Origin: Oceanicola sp.
Lineage (GTDB): Bacteria; Pseudomonadota; Alphaproteobacteria; Rhodobacterales; Rhodobacteraceae
DNA length: 64,000 nt
Direction: 5' to 3'
Assembly: GCA_022447275.1 (NCBI GenBank)
Contig: JAKVBK010000004.1
Location: forward strand, 62,001-126,000
Part shown: piece by piece, positions 60,967 through 64,000 of the stretch
Layout: every line of letters starts with the position of its first letter
Numbering within the stretch: position 1 is the first letter of the stretch
Notes under the pieces: model-generated
Told to the model about the DNA's origin: nothing
Databases searched by the model: none
The model's input: the letters and a program-made list of their open reading frames with translations, nothing else
Translations under genes and position numbers: made by a program

Positions 60967-61722
60967 TTAGCCGCCATCTCGTTTGCGCAAGATCTGACGC
61001 AACATGCCGTGCAGCATTTGCACGTCCGCGCGCGTCAGTGGAAGTCTGCCCCACATGTTGCGCAGCACCAGCTTCATGCCCTCGGCCTTCTGCTCAGGGA
61101 AGAAGTAGCCGGCCTCGTCCAGGCGCTGTTCGTAGTGATCGCTGAGCTTCTCCACCTCGATGCGGCTGGCAAGCTCGATCTGGGCAAGGGCCCCGTCCCC
61201 GCTGCCGCGCGCCCGCCGCCATTCATAGGCGATCAACAGCACGCATTGCGCAAGGTTGAGGGAATAGAACTCCGGGTTTACCGGCACGGTTATGATGGCG
61301 TTGGCCCGTGCGACATCTTCATTTTCTAGCCCGGCCCGCTCTGGGCCGAACAAAACAGCCACTTTCTTGCCAGCGGCTTTCAGCGCGCGCGCCTCATCCA
61401 TGGCATCGGCAGGCTCCAGCACGGGCTTGGTCAGCCCGCGCACACGGGCGGTGGTGGCATAGACATAATCGCAATCCGCGACGGCTTCAGCGGTGCTTTC
61501 AAAAACACCGGCCTGATCCAGCAGCCGCCCTGCCCCGCTGGCCAAAGCGACAGCCCGCGGATTGGGCCAACCATCGCGCGGCGCCACAAGACGCATGCGA
61601 TCCAATTCGAAATTCCACATGGCACGGGCAGCGCCGCCAATATTCTCACCCATCTGCGAGCGGACGAGAACAAAGGTGGGATCGGGGGCGGCGTTCGGTG
61701 TAGGGGCGGATGACTCTGACAT
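60967..61722 (-). CDS. trmJ: RNA methyltransferase TrmJ (tRNA Cm32/Um32)
   Basis: A 251-residue SPOUT-class methyltransferase. The N-terminal region VLVRSQMGENIGGAARAMWNF near residue 19, the ALASGAG segment near 59, and the SAM-knot motifs VLFGPERAGLENEDVA near 126 and PEFYSLNLAQCVLLIAYEW near 151 are diagnostic. It 2'-O-methylates position 32 of certain tRNAs. The start at 61722 (MSESSAPTP) was chosen because further upstream the frame enters the divergent ThiE-like gene. Confidence 0.92.
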   Translation of the reverse strand: MSESSAPTPNAAPDPTFVLVRSQMGENIGGAARAMWNFELDRMRLVAPRDGWPNPRAVALASGAGRLLDQAGVFESTAEAVADCDYVYATTARVRGLTKPVLEPADAMDEARALKAAGKKVAVLFGPERAGLENEDVARANAIITVPVNPEFYSLNLAQCVLLIAYEWRRARGSGDGALAQIELASRIEVEKLSDHYEQRLDEAGYFFPEQKAEGMKLVLRNMWGRLPLTRADVQMLHGMLRQILRKRDGG

Positions 61723-61815
61723 GGGCGCCCTGATAGGCTGACGCGGCACGCTGGGCAAGCGGCACAATCCAGTGTAAGCGTCCGAGAACACGAAAAGACG
61801 GAGTCGGAGCCCAAG

Positions 61816-62436
61816 ATGGCAACGCCAGAGCAGCCGCAAACCTACCTGATCACACCGCCCAGCTTTGAACTGTCGCGTTTTCCAGACCGGCTGGCCGCCG
61901 TTCTCGATCGCCATGACATCGCGTGCGTCCGCCTCGCCATGGCGACTCAAGACGCCGCCGAACTGTCGCGCGCAGCAGATGCCTGCCGCGAAGTGGCCCA
62001 TGCACGCGACGTGGCTATCGTTGTCAGCGACCAGCTGCGCATGGTGGAAACTTTGGGGCTGGATGGGGTGCACCTGTCAGATGGGGCACGCCAGGTCCGC
62101 GCCGCGCGCAAGGCGCTTGGGGCAGATGCCATCGTGGGCGCCTTCTCTCGCGGTTCTTCCCATGACGGTATGACAGCGGGCGAAGGGGGGGCGGACTACG
62201 TAGCCTTTGGCCCCGTCAGCGATACCGGCCTCGGAGATGGCACTGTGGCAGAGCAAGACCTGTTCGCCTGGTGGAGCCAGATGATCGAACTGCCCGTCGT
62301 GGCCGAAGGTGGGTTGAGCGTTCAGATGATCGAAACCCTCGCTCCGGTGACAGATTTCTTCGGGATCGGCCCTGAGATCTGGGATGCCGAGGACGCGTCT
62401 TCCGCTCTAAGTGGCCTTTTGGCCCCCCTGCGCTGA
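61816..62436 (+). CDS. Thiamine phosphate synthase-like protein (ThiE/TenI fold)
   Basis: A 206-residue TIM-barrel protein related to thiamine phosphate synthase. DGVHLSDGARQVRAARKALG near residue 80, GADYVAFGPVSDTGLG near 135 and VVAEGGLSVQMIETL near 166 follow the ThiE pattern. However, the phosphate- and pyrophosphate-binding positions differ from classic ThiE (no GxTxxxP-like segment, few lysines). It may be a divergent synthase or a TenI-like protein. No other thiamine gene is adjacent. Confidence 0.75.
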   Translation: MATPEQPQTYLITPPSFELSRFPDRLAAVLDRHDIACVRLAMATQDAAELSRAADACREVAHARDVAIVVSDQLRMVETLGLDGVHLSDGARQVRAARKALGADAIVGAFSRGSSHDGMTAGEGGADYVAFGPVSDTGLGDGTVAEQDLFAWWSQMIELPVVAEGGLSVQMIETLAPVTDFFGIGPEIWDAEDASSALSGLLAPLR

Positions 62437-62465
62437 TCTTCCGCACAGGACGTTCGGCCCTCGGC

Positions 62466-63290
62466 TTAGGCCTCGGGCCCAAGCCCAGAGCGCACAGCCG
62501 CTTCACAGGCAGCCCCAAGCGCTTTGCGGTTCGGGTAATCGCTGACTTTGAGGGGATCATGAAAGATCACCTCGACGCCGCCTTGCCGGGGCGCGGCGAG
62601 CACCGATAGAAGGTGCGGGCCAAACTCCATATCGCCCCACCATCCATAGAAGCGCGGATCTTCCCCGTCGGGGGCGGTATAGCGCAGGGTGATCGGCTGC
62701 ACATGCAGCTCGGCGCGCAGGTCAGGCGCTGTGAAAGCCGCAAACAGGGTGGATTTGAACGGCAGCACCGTCAGCCCATCGGTTGAGGTGCCTTCGGGGA
62801 AAAACAGAAGATGGTGCCCCGCGAGAAGGCGCGTACGGAATGTGGCCTCTTGCGCCTTCGCCTGTTTGCGATCGCGCGCGATGAAAACCGTGCCGGTTGC
62901 TCGGGCCAGCCAGCCAATTCCGGGCCAGCGGGCCACCTCTGCCTTGGAGACGAAATAGATCGATTGCGGGGCGTTGAGCGAAAAGATGTCCAGCCAGCCC
63001 ACATGGTTGGAGACCGCCGCCCCGCGCAGACGCATGGGCGCGCCCGTCACACTGTATTTCATGCCCAAGATGCGAAAGGCGTTTCGGCAAACAAACCGGG
63101 TAATGTAGGGCGTGACAGGGCGTGAAACACCGCAGAGCGGCCGCTCGAAAAGGCGCACAAACAACAGCAGCGCCAGACAGCCGAAGGTCAGCAGGCCGAG
63201 CGGAATCCCCCTGAGCACCACGCGCAGAAAGCCTGCCGGCCCCCGCAAGGTAGATTCAGGTGGCGGTGTCTCTGATTCCCAGGTGCTCAT
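62466..63290 (-). CDS. olsA: 1-acyl-sn-glycerol-3-phosphate acyltransferase family, probable lyso-ornithine lipid acyltransferase
   Basis: A 274-residue PlsC-type acyltransferase. A membrane segment covers about 25-45. The catalytic HX4D is H96-D101 in SNHVGWLDIF, and the substrate motif FPEGTSTDG is at 164-172. Its start overlaps the stop of an OlsB-like gene (ATGA). This coupling argues that it adds the second acyl chain to lyso-ornithine lipid (OlsA) rather than acting only in phosphatidic acid synthesis. Dual activity is possible in this family. Confidence 0.86.
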   Translation of the reverse strand: MSTWESETPPPESTLRGPAGFLRVVLRGIPLGLLTFGCLALLLFVRLFERPLCGVSRPVTPYITRFVCRNAFRILGMKYSVTGAPMRLRGAAVSNHVGWLDIFSLNAPQSIYFVSKAEVARWPGIGWLARATGTVFIARDRKQAKAQEATFRTRLLAGHHLLFFPEGTSTDGLTVLPFKSTLFAAFTAPDLRAELHVQPITLRYTAPDGEDPRFYGWWGDMEFGPHLLSVLAAPRQGGVEVIFHDPLKVSDYPNRKALGAACEAAVRSGLGPEA

Positions 63291-64000
63291 GGCTGCGCCA
63301 CCGGCCTTTCGCGCCCATAAAGCGCCCGCTGACGCGCCGAAAGCGTGGCCGTATCCATCACGATCAGCACATCTGTCGTGTTGAAGGCATGATCGACGAA
63401 GGCACCCTCGCCCACGGTGCCGCCAAGGCGGAGGTATGATTTCAGCAAAGGCGGCAGAGCGCGCAGAGCTGCGGCCCGATCGACGGCGTCGCGCGCCAGA
63501 ACGTCCATCGGGGCAAAGGCGCTGTCAAGCGCGCGCGGCCGAAGGTCTTCAGGAGCGCCGTGGTTGTAGTGCAACCAGGCCAATGGGTGCTTCAGTGCCT
63601 CAAGGTCGGTGCCATGGAAGGATGCCACGCCGAACAACAACTCTATGCCGTGATCCGTGACATAGTCGCCGAGTCCCTGCCACAGCAGCAACAGGGCCGC
63701 GCTGCCGCGATAATCCGCATGGACACAAGACCGACCAAGCTCCAGCAAGGGCCGCCCTGAGGCGCGCAGGGGCGTCAAGTCGTACTCGTCTTCGGAATAA
63801 AACCGGCCAGCCTGCTCTGCTGCATCCTGCCGCATCAACCGGTAAACCCCCACCACATGGTCACGGGTGGCCGGATCCCGTGACTTATCGATCAGCACCA
63901 GATGGTCAAAGAAAGGGTCAAAGCGGTCGCGTTCGAAACGCTGCTCATGATCGACAAGCGCACCGTCGCCGCCCAGCTCTTCGACAAAGACCACATACCG
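63287..64000 (-). CDS. olsB: L-ornithine N(alpha)-acyltransferase (OlsB), cut by the window edge
   Basis: The visible 237 residues begin in mid-protein with RYVVFVEELGGDG, the internal start of the OlsB/GNAT-like domain, so the N-terminus lies beyond base 64000. LLELGRSCVHADYRGSAALLLLWQGL and LFGVASFHGTDLEALKHPLAWLHY (in parts) are family hallmarks. OlsB moves a 3-hydroxyacyl chain from acyl carrier protein to ornithine, the first step of ornithine-lipid synthesis. The next step is encoded by the overlapping olsA. Ornithine lipids replace phospholipids when phosphate is scarce. Confidence 0.9.
   Translation of the reverse strand, partial: RYVVFVEELGGDGALVDHEQRFERDRFDPFFDHLVLIDKSRDPATRDHVVGVYRLMRQDAAEQAGRFYSEDEYDLTPLRASGRPLLELGRSCVHADYRGSAALLLLWQGLGDYVTDHGIELLFGVASFHGTDLEALKHPLAWLHYNHGAPEDLRPRALDSAFAPMDVLARDAVDRAAALRALPPLLKSYLRLGGTVGEGAFVDHAFNTTDVLIVMDTATLSARQRALYGRERPVAQP

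Noticed and set aside
1-64000. CRISPR arrays, rRNA genes, prophage, transposases, toxin-antitoxin pairs and biosynthetic clusters
   Set aside because: I looked for repeated spacer units, integrase/transposase motifs, rRNA and modular synthases and saw none.

Overview
The window reads as a chromosomal segment of a Rhodobacteraceae (Roseobacter-group) alphaproteobacterium. This is inferred from gene content and order: a split, corrinoid-dependent methyl-transfer module, a complete urtABCDE urea transporter, a phoR-pstSCAB-phoU-phoB cluster, a class II DAHP synthase, an olsB-olsA ornithine-lipid pair, and an intergenic element of a type scattered through Rhodobacteraceae genomes. Base composition is high in GC, apart from a few AT-rich gaps near 12 kb, 34.8 kb and 36 kb. 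I see no rRNA, CRISPR array, prophage or intact insertion sequence. One tRNA gene is present.

Layout. 0-5 kb: a beta-hydroxyacid dehydrogenase, then zwf-pgl-pgi with a LacI-type palindrome in front, then tRNA-Gly(CCC). 5-9.7 kb (minus strand): a four-gene one-carbon operon running from a small PF13769-like protein through a divergent MetF homologue and a methyl-THF:corrinoid methyltransferase to a RACo/RamA-like ferredoxin-ATPase activator. The last two proteins end in the same arginine-rich tail. 10-12.6 kb: Ppx/GppA phosphatase, rlmE and a small lipoprotein. 12.7-18.8 kb: urtABCDE. 19.2-24 kb: glgB, exonuclease III, an ErpA-type Fe-S carrier and a dGTPase homologue. 24-26.5 kb: a 39-residue entericidin-like lipoprotein, an orphan YejA-like binding protein and a candidate small RNA. 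26.5-32.4 kb: 3-hydroxybutyrate dehydrogenase, a patatin, a methyltransferase, a DUF502 membrane protein and the psuG/PfkB-kinase pair. 32.7-35.7 kb: rpsB-tsf and a LuxR-type regulator with an altered ligand pocket. 36.3-44.1 kb: the Pho cluster with a Pho box before pstS. 44.2-48.8 kb: a Cys/Met PLP enzyme, gamma-carbonic anhydrase, gmk, a YicC endoribonuclease and a PAS protein. 48.8-58.2 kb: DAHP synthase, a GlxA-type regulator, a PQQ sugar dehydrogenase and a five-gene HAAT (Liv-type) ABC transporter. 58.2-64 kb: M32 carboxypeptidase, ctaA, trmJ, a ThiE-like protein, olsA and a truncated olsB.

Much of the content fits a marine heterotroph adapted to low phosphate and low nitrogen: a high-affinity phosphate system, phosphorus-free ornithine lipids, urea uptake, Entner-Doudoroff entry enzymes and hydroxybutyrate turnover. 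The least explained parts are the one-carbon/corrinoid operon, the candidate sRNA near 26.25 kb, the LuxR solo lacking the AHL-anchoring Asp, and several perfect dyads placed between operon genes. All assignments come from reading the sequence; no database search was run.
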